A stretch of DNA of 64,000 bases. Origin: JANMOK01 sp031415055 (lineage in GTDB: Bacteria; Pseudomonadota; Alphaproteobacteria; Rhodobacterales; Rhodobacteraceae). This document shows, piece after piece, positions 17,017-25,161 of this stretch (position 1 is the stretch's first letter; every line of letters begins with the position of its first letter). The stretch is taken from positions 1-64,000 of the forward strand of contig JANOQZ010000036.1 of the NCBI GenBank assembly GCA_031415055.1, read 5' to 3'. The position numbers were made by a program, and so were the translations under genes. The notes beneath the pieces were generated by a model that was not told the DNA's origin, searched no databases, and saw only the letters and a program-made list of their open reading frames with translations.

Positions 17017-18021
17017 ATGGCGAAAATTCAGCTTTTGGTGTTGGGAAGCTTGGCATTGGCAGCGCCTGCCTGGGCGCAAGAGGTTAACGTCTATTCGGCG
17101 CGACAACCGGAATTGATCGATCCGATTTTGCAGGCTTTCACGGTCGAAACTGGGATCAAGGTCAATTCCGTCTTCATGGACAAGGGCATAATCGAACGGC
17201 TGCAAGCCGAAGGCGATCTGTCACCTGCCGATCTGGTTTTAACCACCGACATAGCCAATTTGAGCGCAATAGTCGAAGCGGGTGTGGTTCAACCGGTTCA
17301 GTCAGAGGTAATCGAAGCCGCAATTCCGGAAGATTTCCGCGACCCAGCCGATATGTGGTTCGGCGTCACTTCGCGAGCGCGGGTGATCTATGCCTCGCGG
17401 GATCGGGTGGCAGAGGGTGAAGTAACGACTTATGAGGATCTAGCTGATCCAAAATGGCAGGGGCGGATCTGTGCCCGTTCCGGGCTGCACAATTACAACA
17501 TCGCCCTGTTGTCCGCCGCAATTGCTCATCACGGACCTGAGGCCGCCAAGGTATGGGCGGCAGGGCTGAAGGCAAATCTCGCGCGCAAACCCGAAGGTGG
17601 CGACCGCGATCAGGCTAAGGCGGTCTGGTCGGGCGAATGCGACATCGCGCTGGGCAATACCTATTACGTCGGACAAATGCTGTCTGACAGCGAACAGGCA
17701 GAATGGGCAAATGCCATTCGCGTTGTCTTTCCGATCTTTGAGGGCGGTGGTGCACATGTCAACATTTCCGGCATGGCGATGACCAAAGCCGCGCCAAACC
17801 ACGACAACGCCTTGAAACTGATGGAATACCTTGTTTCGCCAACGGCGCAGGCGCTTTATGCCGAATTGAACTTTGAATATCCATTGGTGGCCAAGGTTCC
17901 AAGTTCTGCATTGGTCGCTGGCTGGGGCACGTTTGAGCGCGATACAATCAACCTTGCCGATATCGCCGCCAACCGGGCCGATGCTCTGCGGATCATGGAG
18001 GAAGTCGACTTCGACAACTGA
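17017..18021 (+). CDS. Periplasmic Fe(3+)-type ABC transporter substrate-binding protein
   Basis: 334 residues with a signal peptide (cleavage likely after APAWA at residue 20) and a transferrin-like binding fold of the FbpA/FutA family. NVYSARQPELIDPILQAFTV is the usual start of the mature protein, and the double Tyr of GNTYYVGQ supplies iron ligands. No permease or ATPase gene is beside it, so the transporter parts must lie elsewhere or it is an orphan. A Fur/Mur gene follows after a hairpin. Start ATG 17017 is set by the signal peptide. Confidence 0.88.
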   Translation: MAKIQLLVLGSLALAAPAWAQEVNVYSARQPELIDPILQAFTVETGIKVNSVFMDKGIIERLQAEGDLSPADLVLTTDIANLSAIVEAGVVQPVQSEVIEAAIPEDFRDPADMWFGVTSRARVIYASRDRVAEGEVTTYEDLADPKWQGRICARSGLHNYNIALLSAAIAHHGPEAAKVWAAGLKANLARKPEGGDRDQAKAVWSGECDIALGNTYYVGQMLSDSEQAEWANAIRVVFPIFEGGGAHVNISGMAMTKAAPNHDNALKLMEYLVSPTAQALYAELNFEYPLVAKVPSSALVAGWGTFERDTINLADIAANRADALRIMEEVDFDN

Positions 18022-18033
18022 CCCGCGCACCGG

Positions 18034-18066
18034 CAGTGAAACGGCGAAAGCAGTTTCACTGTTTGG
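18034..18066 (+). terminator. Hairpin terminator after the iron-binding protein gene
   Basis: Perfect 9-bp stem CAGTGAAAC (18034-18042) with GTTTCACTG (18053-18061). After one mismatch two further GC pairs close a GAAA tetraloop. A short TTTGGAA follows. This is a stable intrinsic terminator, though with a weak U tract, placed 12 bases after the stop and about 50 bases before the fur/mur start. Confidence 0.65.
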
Positions 18067-18114
18067 AATCCTGCGCTATGAAAGCGCCAGATTTATGCCA
18101 AATGGAACGGGCAC

Positions 18115-18534
18115 ATGGCTGGCGAGACGATCATAGAGCGCTGCGAGGCCGGCGGACTGCGCATGACCGAACAGCGTCGCGTGATCGCCCGGGTCTTGGG
18201 TGAATCACGCGACCATCCCGATGTCGAGGAACTCTATTCGCGCGCCGTGCAGGTTGACCCAAAAATTTCTATCGCCACCGTCTATCGCACCGTCAAATTG
18301 TTCGAGGAAGCCGGCATTCTGGAACGGTTGGAGTTTCGCGATGGACGCGCCCGTTACGAAGACGCCGAACGCGACCACCACGACCATTTGATCGATTTGC
18401 ATTCTGGAGAAGTCATCGAGTTTGTCGATGCCGAAATCGAGGCTTTGCAGGAACGCATTGCGGCCAAACTTGGCTTTCAATTGCGCGGCCACAAGTTGGA
18501 ACTTTACGGCCTGCGCAAGGCCGACAAGATTTGA
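18115..18534 (+). CDS. Fur-family transcriptional regulator (Fur/Mur)
   Basis: 139-residue metal-responsive repressor. The N-terminal winged helix has GLRMTEQRRVIARVL and ISIATVYRTVKLFEEAGIL (recognition helix). The metal-binding region has DHHDHLIDLHSGEVIEF, rich in His, then a dimerisation domain ending HKLELYGL. The C-terminal CxxC zinc site of E. coli Fur is absent, as in alphaproteobacterial Fur/Mur proteins, which respond mainly to manganese; I therefore cannot choose between Fe and Mn. It overlaps the start of the DMT gene and follows the iron-binding protein gene. Confidence 0.9.
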   Translation: MAGETIIERCEAGGLRMTEQRRVIARVLGESRDHPDVEELYSRAVQVDPKISIATVYRTVKLFEEAGILERLEFRDGRARYEDAERDHHDHLIDLHSGEVIEFVDAEIEALQERIAAKLGFQLRGHKLELYGLRKADKI

Positions 18535-19466
18535 CCAGCCAAATACAGGCGGCCCACGCCCAAACCAAAGATAACCTATCTGCCAGCTTTTTGATTGTGC
18601 TGGCGATGTTTGTGTTCACTTTCGAGGATTATTTGCTGAAAAAACTCGCGGTACGTATTCCGCCGGGAGAATTGGTCATTCTGGCTAGCATGATCAGCGG
18701 CTCCGCCGTGGTTTTATGGGCATTGGCACGCGGCCATCGGCTGTGGTCAAGGCAAATGCTGTGCGGCAGCGTTCTGGTGCGCAATCTGGCCGAATTCGCG
18801 TCGACAATCGTCGGCATCACCGCGCTGATCGCCAATCCCTTGTCACTGCATTCGGCGGTGTTCCAAGCAACACCGCTGGTGGTAACAATTGGCGCCGTGC
18901 TCTACCTGCGCGAACGCCCCGGAATTGCGCGTTATTTGGGCACCTTTGCCGGATTGATCGGCGTCCTATTGATCATTGCACCCGGAACGGCGGGCTTTCG
19001 CCCGATGATTATTCTGTCGCTGCTGTCGGTCTTTGCGGTGGCGGTGCGCGACATTGCCACACGGACGATCCCCACGTCGATCACCTCATTGGAACTGGTG
19101 CTGGCCAGCAATTTGGTCTCGGTTCCCGCCGGAATCATTCTATTGACCGTTCAACGCCAATCGATCGTCATCCCGGCTATTGCCGATCTCACCGTTTACA
19201 CAATTGCCATCTTGGTCGCCACTTTAGGCGGCTTCGCTTTGACCGTCGCCATTCGTAAAGGCGAGGCGTCGTTCGTCGTGCCATTCCGCTATTCACGAAT
19301 CCTGTTTGCAATGGTGATCGGTGCGGTCTTACTGCACGAACAGATCACCACGTCGATGTTGGCGGGGTCGGCAATACTGGTCATCGCCGGAATATGGGTG
19401 ATTTGGGCCGAAGGCCGCAGTAACCGCCGCAAAGCCGCTTTTCTTGACGCCGACCGCCCGATATAG
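18531..19466 (+). CDS. DMT superfamily (EamA) transporter
   Basis: 311-residue inner-membrane protein with about ten helices in two EamA repeats. The second repeat is visible around VVPFRYSRILFAMVIGAVLLHEQ, and the loop after the fourth helix ends in LYLRERPG. Such proteins export amino acids or other small metabolites; the substrate is unknown. The start is TTG 18531, inside the fur/mur stop (TTGA). The next in-frame ATG (18606) would cut into the first helix, so the TTG is favoured. eno follows after 32 bases. Confidence 0.82.
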   Translation: MTSQIQAAHAQTKDNLSASFLIVLAMFVFTFEDYLLKKLAVRIPPGELVILASMISGSAVVLWALARGHRLWSRQMLCGSVLVRNLAEFASTIVGITALIANPLSLHSAVFQATPLVVTIGAVLYLRERPGIARYLGTFAGLIGVLLIIAPGTAGFRPMIILSLLSVFAVAVRDIATRTIPTSITSLELVLASNLVSVPAGIILLTVQRQSIVIPAIADLTVYTIAILVATLGGFALTVAIRKGEASFVVPFRYSRILFAMVIGAVLLHEQITTSMLAGSAILVIAGIWVIWAEGRSNRRKAAFLDADRPI

Positions 19467-19498
19467 AGAGCGCGAAACCGACAGGACCGGAGCATAAC

Positions 19499-20779
19499 AT
19501 GAGCGCGATCATCGACATCACCGCCCGCGAGATTCTTGATAGCCGGGGCAATCCGACCGTCGAGGTTGATGTGACGCTGGAAGACGGCTCGTTTGGCCGG
19601 GCAGCGGTGCCTTCGGGTGCATCGACGGGGGCGCATGAAGCGGTGGAATTGCGCGACAATGATGCCAAGCGGTACAAGGGCAAAGGCGTTTTGCAGGCGG
19701 TAGACAGTGTGAATGGCGAACTTGCCGGCGCGTTATTGGGACTTGATGCCACCGACCAGCCGCTGATAGACATGGCCATGATCGATCTGGATGGCACCGA
19801 GAACAAGGGCCGTTTGGGCGCGAATGCCATTCTGGGCGTGTCGCTGGCCGTGGCCAAAGCCGCCGCCGATTTCGTCTCGCTGCCGCTGTATCGTTATGTC
19901 GGTGGCACGCAGGCGCGAACCCTGCCGGTTCCGATGATGAACATTATCAATGGCGGCGAACACGCCGATAACCCGATTGATTTTCAGGAATTCATGATCA
20001 TGCCGGTGGCTGCGGATTCGCTGGCCGAGGCGGTGCGCATAGGGTCAGAAATTTTCCATACGCTGAAGAAAGAGCTGCATTCCGCAGGGCACAATACCGC
20101 TGTCGGTGACGAAGGTGGTTTTGCCCCGAACCTTAGCTCTACCCGAGATGCCATTGATTTTATTATGAAATCAATCGAGAAAGCTGGCTACAAGCCGGGC
20201 AAGGAAGTGTTTTTGGCCTTCGATTGTGCCGCGACCGAATATTTCAAAGACGGTGTTTACAACATGAAGGGCGAGGGCCTGAAAATGACCTCGGCCGAGA
20301 ATGCGAAATTCCTGGCCGGTTTGGCCGCCGACTATCCGATTCTGTCCATCGAAGACGGCATGGCGGAAGACGATTGGGAAGGTTGGAAGCTATTGACCGA
20401 TTTGATCGGCAACAAGACCCAATTGGTCGGCGACGATTTGTTTGTGACCAACCCGAAACGTCTGTCGCGCGGCATCAAGGACGGCATCGCCAATTCGATT
20501 CTGGTCAAGGTCAACCAGATCGGCACCCTGACGGAAACCCTGACCGCCGTCGAAATGGCGCATCGGGCCCGGTATACCTCGGTCATGTCGCACCGATCAG
20601 GCGAAACTGAGGACGCGACCATCGCCGATTTGGCGGTTGCAGCCAATTGCGGCCAGATCAAAACCGGCTCGCTGTCACGCTCGGACCGGATTGCCAAGTA
20701 TAACCAATTGATCCGCATCGAGCAGGAATTGGGTGATGCGGCGATATTCGCCGGTCGCTCGATTTTGCGCAGCCAATAG
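19499..20779 (+). CDS. eno: Enolase
   Basis: 426-residue glycolytic enzyme converting 2-phosphoglycerate to phosphoenolpyruvate, also part of the degradosome in some bacteria. Seen: AREILDSRGNPTVEVDV, VPSGASTGAHEAVELRD (flexible loop), GDEGGFAPNL (catalytic Glu), the metal ligands in FDCAATEY and SIEDGMAEDDW, and SHRSGETEDATIADLAV with the catalytic Lys and His region. The length is typical. GGAG at 19489-19492 is a good ribosome site. The downstream ThiE-like gene starts 12 bases after the stop. Confidence 0.98.
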   Translation: MSAIIDITAREILDSRGNPTVEVDVTLEDGSFGRAAVPSGASTGAHEAVELRDNDAKRYKGKGVLQAVDSVNGELAGALLGLDATDQPLIDMAMIDLDGTENKGRLGANAILGVSLAVAKAAADFVSLPLYRYVGGTQARTLPVPMMNIINGGEHADNPIDFQEFMIMPVAADSLAEAVRIGSEIFHTLKKELHSAGHNTAVGDEGGFAPNLSSTRDAIDFIMKSIEKAGYKPGKEVFLAFDCAATEYFKDGVYNMKGEGLKMTSAENAKFLAGLAADYPILSIEDGMAEDDWEGWKLLTDLIGNKTQLVGDDLFVTNPKRLSRGIKDGIANSILVKVNQIGTLTETLTAVEMAHRARYTSVMSHRSGETEDATIADLAVAANCGQIKTGSLSRSDRIAKYNQLIRIEQELGDAAIFAGRSILRSQ

Positions 20780-20791
20780 GCAACCACCGTC

Positions 20792-21418
20792 GTGCCCAAT
20801 GATCCCCGCACGCAAATCTACTTGCAAACGCCAGCGCAACTGGATTTGCACGTCTTCCCCGACCTGTTGGCGTCGGTCCTCGATGCAGCAGAAATTGCCT
20901 GTTTGCGACTGACCACCTTCGGTTGCGCGCAGGATGACATCAAACGTCAGGCCGACATCCTGCGCGACATCGCGCATTCCCGCGACATCTCGCTGGTGAT
21001 CGACACGCATTATCGCATGGTCCTACCGCTGGGTTTGGACGGGGTGCATTTGCTCGACGGCACCAAGCAAATCCGCGAGGCCCGCAAGGCCTTGGGCAAA
21101 GACGGCATCATCGGAGCCTTTTGTGGATCGTCACGTCATATCGGCATGAGCGCCGCGGAAATGACTGCAGATTACGTGGCCTTTGGACCAATGCTGGCCG
21201 ATCCGCTGTTGGGCGATGGGTCGATTGCCGAATTGGAACTTTTGCAGTGGTGGAGCGAAATGATCGAAGTGCCCCTCGTGGCGGAAGGTCGCATTTCTTT
21301 GGAAAAGGCCGCCGATTTGGCCCATTGTGCCGATTTCATCAGCTTGTCAGACGAGGTTTGGCTCAACACCGACGGAGCTGTCGCTGCTATTGTGGCATAT
21401 GCGGCGCGACTGACCTAA
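20792..21418 (+). CDS. ThiE-like (thiamine phosphate synthase fold) protein, probably degenerate
   Basis: 208 residues with a TIM-barrel pattern of the thiamine phosphate synthase/TenI family. The LVIDTHYRMVLPLGLDGVHL segment matches the usual NDR...ADGVHLG region, and IGAFCGSSRHIGMSAAEMTADYVAFGPM matches the IGxSxH and DYxxxGP region. The phosphate-binding TxTK after GP is missing, and the late GG motif reads VAEGRI, so true ThiE activity is doubtful. The GTG start is the only one near the eno stop. Whether it is a salvage enzyme or a regulator cannot be said. The 3' end overlaps olsA by 32 bases. Confidence 0.7.
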   Translation: MPNDPRTQIYLQTPAQLDLHVFPDLLASVLDAAEIACLRLTTFGCAQDDIKRQADILRDIAHSRDISLVIDTHYRMVLPLGLDGVHLLDGTKQIREARKALGKDGIIGAFCGSSRHIGMSAAEMTADYVAFGPMLADPLLGDGSIAELELLQWWSEMIEVPLVAEGRISLEKAADLAHCADFISLSDEVWLNTDGAVAAIVAYAARLT

Positions 21419-22250
21419 CCGCTCGGCTATTTTCGAACCCACGTCGAACCGTTTCGCTGCTATCTTGTGCCAATACCTTTCGGTCGGTGTAAGTACTCAC
21501 GTCGATTGGCTGGTGGAATGTCACTATAACATTGCCGCGGCGCGAAAGCGCCAAGACCGCAACCAGATGCGTAAACAGCGCCGCATTTCCCCAAAGCCCG
21601 TAAAACGATTCTGGCAAACTGGCCTCTGCCTGATACGAAATGCTGACCGGCTGCAGAAAAAAACCAACTTCGCCGCCGATTTCCAGAAATGGCGCGAACA
21701 AGGTCGATTTGAACGGCAGAATTCGCAGCCCATCGCTGCTTGTGCCTTCCGGGAAGAAACACATCCGCTGGCCACGCAACAGCCTTTCGTGCAGACGCGC
21801 CTTATGTTTGGCGGCTGCGCGGGTGTTGCGCTCGATAAATTCGGTGCCGCTCAACCGAGCAATCACTCCAATACCCGGCCACCTTGAGACTTCCGCCTTG
21901 GCAACAAAGTAACAGGGCATGATTGCTACCAACGCCAAGATGTCCAACCACGAGGAATGGTTGGCAACAATGGCCCCAGCTTTGTTGCTGGGTTCACCAT
22001 GAATTTGCACCTGTAAACCTACCAAACGCAGGAACACCCGCGCCCAAAGACGGGCGATTATCCCACCGTAATGGCCGTTTGGCACCAACTGGTCGATCAG
22101 CCGAAGCAGCAAAAACGGCGGCAACAACGCCAGAGTCACCGCAACAATTGCGACAAACCGCACCCATAGTCGCGGCCAATTGCGCCAGCCAATTTTAGGG
22201 TGGACCATATCGGCAACGCCGCGCCAAGTAACGGAGTTTGAACTGTTCAC
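21387..22250 (-). CDS. olsA: Lysophospholipid/lyso-ornithine-lipid acyltransferase (OlsA/PlsC type)
   Basis: 287-residue membrane-associated 1-acyl-glycerol-phosphate-type acyltransferase. The catalytic NHSSWLD (NHx4D-like) and acceptor-site FFPEGTSS motifs are clear; an N-terminal hydrophobic segment lies about residues 29-50. Directly upstream on the same strand is the OlsB-like N-acyltransferase, and the GTG start overlaps the OlsB stop (GTGA). That pairing marks it as the O-acyltransferase completing ornithine lipid. A role in phosphatidic acid synthesis is the alternative. The 3' end overlaps the ThiE-like gene. Confidence 0.85.
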   Translation of the reverse strand: MNSSNSVTWRGVADMVHPKIGWRNWPRLWVRFVAIVAVTLALLPPFLLLRLIDQLVPNGHYGGIIARLWARVFLRLVGLQVQIHGEPSNKAGAIVANHSSWLDILALVAIMPCYFVAKAEVSRWPGIGVIARLSGTEFIERNTRAAAKHKARLHERLLRGQRMCFFPEGTSSDGLRILPFKSTLFAPFLEIGGEVGFFLQPVSISYQAEASLPESFYGLWGNAALFTHLVAVLALSRRGNVIVTFHQPIDVSTYTDRKVLAQDSSETVRRGFENSRAVRSVAPHMPQ

Positions 22251-23029
22251 GCGTCAACATCCCGCAGATAGAATTTGCGATAGCGCTCCTGCATCCGCTG
22301 TGTGTCCATCATAAGACACACGTCTATCGTATTGAAATCACGATCAATTACCGCGCCATCGCCAACGAATCCGCCGTGGCGAAGATAGGCCTTTATCAAG
22401 GGTGGCGTCGCCTCCATCGCTTTGGACGGGTCAATTTCTTCTTTGCCAATCAGGGCCATATCAAGAAAATGTTCCGGCAATGCCCGCACCCGAAGTTCAT
22501 CGGGCGCCGGATGGAAATAGTGCAAGTTCGCCAAAGCATCGGCGATGGGATTCGGGTCTGTCCCCGGAAAACTGGCAACGCCAAACAGAATTTCTATACC
22601 ATGCTTGGCCACATAATCGGCCAAACCATTCCAAAGCATCAACATTGCCGTGCCGCCGCGATAGTTTTCGCCAACGCAAGAGCGACCTAGTTCGACGATC
22701 TTGCGACCCGACTGCACAAGTTTCTGCAAGTCATATTCCGAAGCGCCGTAAAAACCCTTGTTCCTTGCTGCAACTTCGCCGCGCATCAAACGATAGACCC
22801 CAACCACATGTTCCAAAGGGTCTGCGGCGATGCTGGTGTGGTCAAGCAAAATCAAATGATCAAAAAACGGATCGAATTCGTCACTTTCAAGTCGGTCTTT
22901 GTGGGCCGCTGCCGATGCGTTTGCCCCCAATTCGTTGACAAAAACCCGATAACGCAGCCGCTGCGCCGCGGCAATTTCTTCGTCGGTTCGCGCCAATCTT
23001 ACCTCGAACCGACCCGACTCCGTTTTCAT
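22247..23029 (-). CDS. olsB: L-ornithine N-acyltransferase OlsB (GNAT fold)
   Basis: 260-residue acyl-ACP-dependent GNAT enzyme making lyso-ornithine lipid, a phosphate-free membrane lipid. The LRYRVFVNELGA motif, the ESDEFDPFFDHLILLD block and the GRSCVGENYRGGTAMLMLWNG coenzyme-binding region are characteristic of the OlsB/hemolysin-like family. ATG 23029 is preferred over the TTG immediately before. It is the first gene of the olsBA pair. Phosphate limitation often controls this pathway; I saw no clear Pho box upstream. Confidence 0.87.
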   Translation of the reverse strand: MKTESGRFEVRLARTDEEIAAAQRLRYRVFVNELGANASAAAHKDRLESDEFDPFFDHLILLDHTSIAADPLEHVVGVYRLMRGEVAARNKGFYGASEYDLQKLVQSGRKIVELGRSCVGENYRGGTAMLMLWNGLADYVAKHGIEILFGVASFPGTDPNPIADALANLHYFHPAPDELRVRALPEHFLDMALIGKEEIDPSKAMEATPPLIKAYLRHGGFVGDGAVIDRDFNTIDVCLMMDTQRMQERYRKFYLRDVDA

Positions 23030-23167
23030 CAATCACTGCCTTTTCGGCCAGCCTAGCAGGTGGAATGGCTGACAGCGGCTATGTTGCAAATTCAATTGAA
23101 AACAACAATGGGGCATATGCGGCGGAACGGAATCGCAACTTGCGATTGCCAATTCAACCTAAGGTTG

Positions 23168-23371
23168 TTAGTCTCTGCGGACCACCTCGTTTTGGCCGGT
23201 CGGAAATGGTTCGAGTTTGACGATGAAACCATCGATAACAACTTTACCAGCATGCTCAAAATTAACGGTGATTTTTTGCCCGACCACCGACTGCACTTGG
23301 CCAATCCCCCAATCCGGCCGTGACGGGTTGGTCACTAAATTACCCGGTTCCAAGAAATGGCTCAATGCCAT
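23168..23371 (-). CDS. DUF3553 domain protein
   Basis: 67-residue protein. The GNLVTNPSRPDWGIGQVQSV core and the following NFEHAGKVVI strand match DUF3553, a small SH3-like fold also found at the C-terminus of some UvrD-type helicases and common as a stand-alone protein in alphaproteobacteria. ATG 23371 puts the domain at the N-terminus; the longer frame to 23449 is antisense to chpT and lacks support. It is divergent from chpT with only 30 bases between starts. Function unknown. Confidence 0.8.
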   Translation of the reverse strand: MALSHFLEPGNLVTNPSRPDWGIGQVQSVVGQKITVNFEHAGKVVIDGFIVKLEPFPTGQNEVVRRD

Positions 23372-23401
23372 ACTCAATTCCGACTTTGAAGGAAGACAGA
23401 C

Positions 23402-24013
23402 ATGATGAATCCCAGTCTCGAGGCAATTGTCGCATCGCGGATATGTCATGATCTGATAAATCCAATCGGCGCGGTCGGCAACGGCTTGGAATTGCTGGAA
23501 TTGACCGGATTGCCCAATTCGCCGGAATTGGCCCTGCTAAAAGACAGTTTAATCGCAGCCACGGCAAAATTGAAATATTTCCGTGTGGCCTTTGGCCAGT
23601 CCGACGCTGCCAGCCAAATGTCATTTGGCGAAATCGAAAAACTGTGCCGCGAAATGTTTGAACGCGACCGTTGGCAATTTGAATTTGCCGACAACTTAGC
23701 ACCAGTGACCCGCCCAAAAGCGAAGGTGATCTTGTTGGCGCTACTGTGCATTGAATCGACCCTGCCAACGGGCGGAACGGTGCAGATCAGTACCGATGCG
23801 CTATCGGCGACGGGCAAGAAAAACGCTGCCATCCAAGAAGAATGGATCTGTGTTTCGGAAGGTGGCACGCGAACAAATGTCGCCTCGCGTTTGGTGCATT
23901 TTACTCTGCTCCAAGACGCATTGAGCCAACAAAACCGCAAATTATCGGCGGTATTTAATGAGGTCGGCTTGACCGTGTCGATAAACGACTCAGCCGATCA
24001 GCACGAGATTTGA
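23402..24013 (+). CDS. chpT: Histidine phosphotransferase ChpT
   Basis: 203-residue phosphotransferase that passes phosphate from CckA to CtrA and CpdR in the alphaproteobacterial cell-cycle and motility relay. The phospho-accepting His16 lies in ASRICHDLINPIGAVGNGLELL-like context, the DHp helix signature. The C-terminal half is a degenerate ATPase-like domain without nucleotide motifs, as in the family. Start is ATG 23402 or ATG 23405. Its 3' end overlaps the convergent carbonic anhydrase gene by 24 bases. In Rhodobacterales the relay controls motility and gene transfer agents rather than viability. Confidence 0.92.
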   Translation: MMNPSLEAIVASRICHDLINPIGAVGNGLELLELTGLPNSPELALLKDSLIAATAKLKYFRVAFGQSDAASQMSFGEIEKLCREMFERDRWQFEFADNLAPVTRPKAKVILLALLCIESTLPTGGTVQISTDALSATGKKNAAIQEEWICVSEGGTRTNVASRLVHFTLLQDALSQQNRKLSAVFNEVGLTVSINDSADQHEI

Positions 24014-24520
24014 ACGAAATCGCCGCATATTCGCCTGATAATGCACGGCCGAGGCGGTGTTTTGCGCAATTTCTGCCACGCTCAATGCCCGCGAAACCTT
24101 GCCGGGTGCACCGATAACCAAGCTGCCGTCCGGTATCACCTTGCCTTCGGTGACCAAGGCACCAGCGCCAATCAAACAATCCTTGCCAATAGTCGCCCCG
24201 TTCAAAATAACCGCACCCATGCCAATCAGGCTGTTGGAACCAATTTTGCAGCCATGCAAAATCGCCCGATGCCCAATCGTGCAGTTCTCGCCAATCTCTA
24301 GCGGAAATCCGTGATCGGTATGCAGAACGCACAAATCCTGAACATTTGATCCCAGGCCGACGCGAATTGTTTCCGTGTCGCCACGCAATACCGCGCCAAA
24401 CCAGATTGAAACGCCTGTTGCCAATTCCACGTCGCCGATGATCGAGGCAGAACTAGCCACCCAATAATCGCCCGCAGCCGGCAACTTTGGCGATATTCCA
24501 GCCAATTCGTAAAAACTCAT
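23990..24520 (-). CDS. Gamma-class carbonic anhydrase family protein
   Basis: 176-residue left-handed beta-helix trimer (YrdA/PaaY/gamma-CA family). Three candidate zinc ligands are spaced as expected: H67 in VLHTDHGF, and H84 and H89 in IGHRAILHG. Hexapeptide repeats run from about residue 24 to 130, followed by a C-terminal helix. Members hydrate CO2 or hydrolyse CoA thioesters; activity cannot be decided. The stop of this gene is beyond the 3' end of chpT, and gmk lies immediately upstream with a 4-base overlap. Confidence 0.88.
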   Translation of the reverse strand: MSFYELAGISPKLPAAGDYWVASSASIIGDVELATGVSIWFGAVLRGDTETIRVGLGSNVQDLCVLHTDHGFPLEIGENCTIGHRAILHGCKIGSNSLIGMGAVILNGATIGKDCLIGAGALVTEGKVIPDGSLVIGAPGKVSRALSVAEIAQNTASAVHYQANMRRFRSNLVLIG

Positions 24521-25161
24521 GCCCGCGCTCCGGCAACAATCGCCATCACCTGTTCGCGCAAATCTGGCCGCCTCGACAGGCGCATCCGTTCGGATTTAAT
24601 GATCGCCTGCATGTCGTCAAAACATCGATCGATGTCGTCATTGATCAAAACGAAATCATATTCCGACCAATGGCTGATTTCTGATCGGCTCGCGGCCATG
24701 CGGCGGGCAATCTCGTCCTCGCTATCCTGCGCCCGACTACGCAGACGGCGTTCCAATTCCGCCAAGGACGGAGGAAGGATAAAAATCGACAAGGCGTCGC
24801 TGCCCAATGCCGAGGTTCGAATCTGCTGGCCACCCTGCCAATCCACATCGAACAACACGTCTTTTCCGGCACTTATCGCCGCCTCGACCGGGGCCAAGGG
24901 CGAGCCATAGAAATTGCCAAAAACACTGGCGTGTTCCAGCATTTCGCCTTGCGCCACCATCGCTTCGAATTCTTGGCGCGTGCGGAAATAATACTCGCGC
25001 CCGTCAACCTCACCCGCCCGTGGCGCACGGGTTGTGGCAGAGACCGAAAACGTCACCGAAGCGTCCGTCGCCATCAACCGGCGCGACAAAGTAGATTTGC
25101 CAGCTCCCGAAGGCGATGACAGGATCAATAGAATTCCCCGTCGTTCAGCCACCAAAATCAC
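24517..25161 (-). CDS. gmk: Guanylate kinase
   Basis: 214-residue enzyme phosphorylating GMP to GDP. P-loop SSPSGAGKSTLSRRL, the GMP-binding TTRAPRAGEVDGREYYF and the lid segment with RRLRSRAQDSEDEIARR are all seen. The GTG at 25161 overlaps the yicC stop (GTGA), a style repeated across this window; the GTG three codons later would give the more usual MAERRG start. yicC-gmk adjacency is widely conserved, which supports both calls. Confidence 0.95.
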   Translation of the reverse strand: MILVAERRGILLILSSPSGAGKSTLSRRLMATDASVTFSVSATTRAPRAGEVDGREYYFRTRQEFEAMVAQGEMLEHASVFGNFYGSPLAPVEAAISAGKDVLFDVDWQGGQQIRTSALGSDALSIFILPPSLAELERRLRSRAQDSEDEIARRMAASRSEISHWSEYDFVLINDDIDRCFDDMQAIIKSERMRLSRRPDLREQVMAIVAGARA

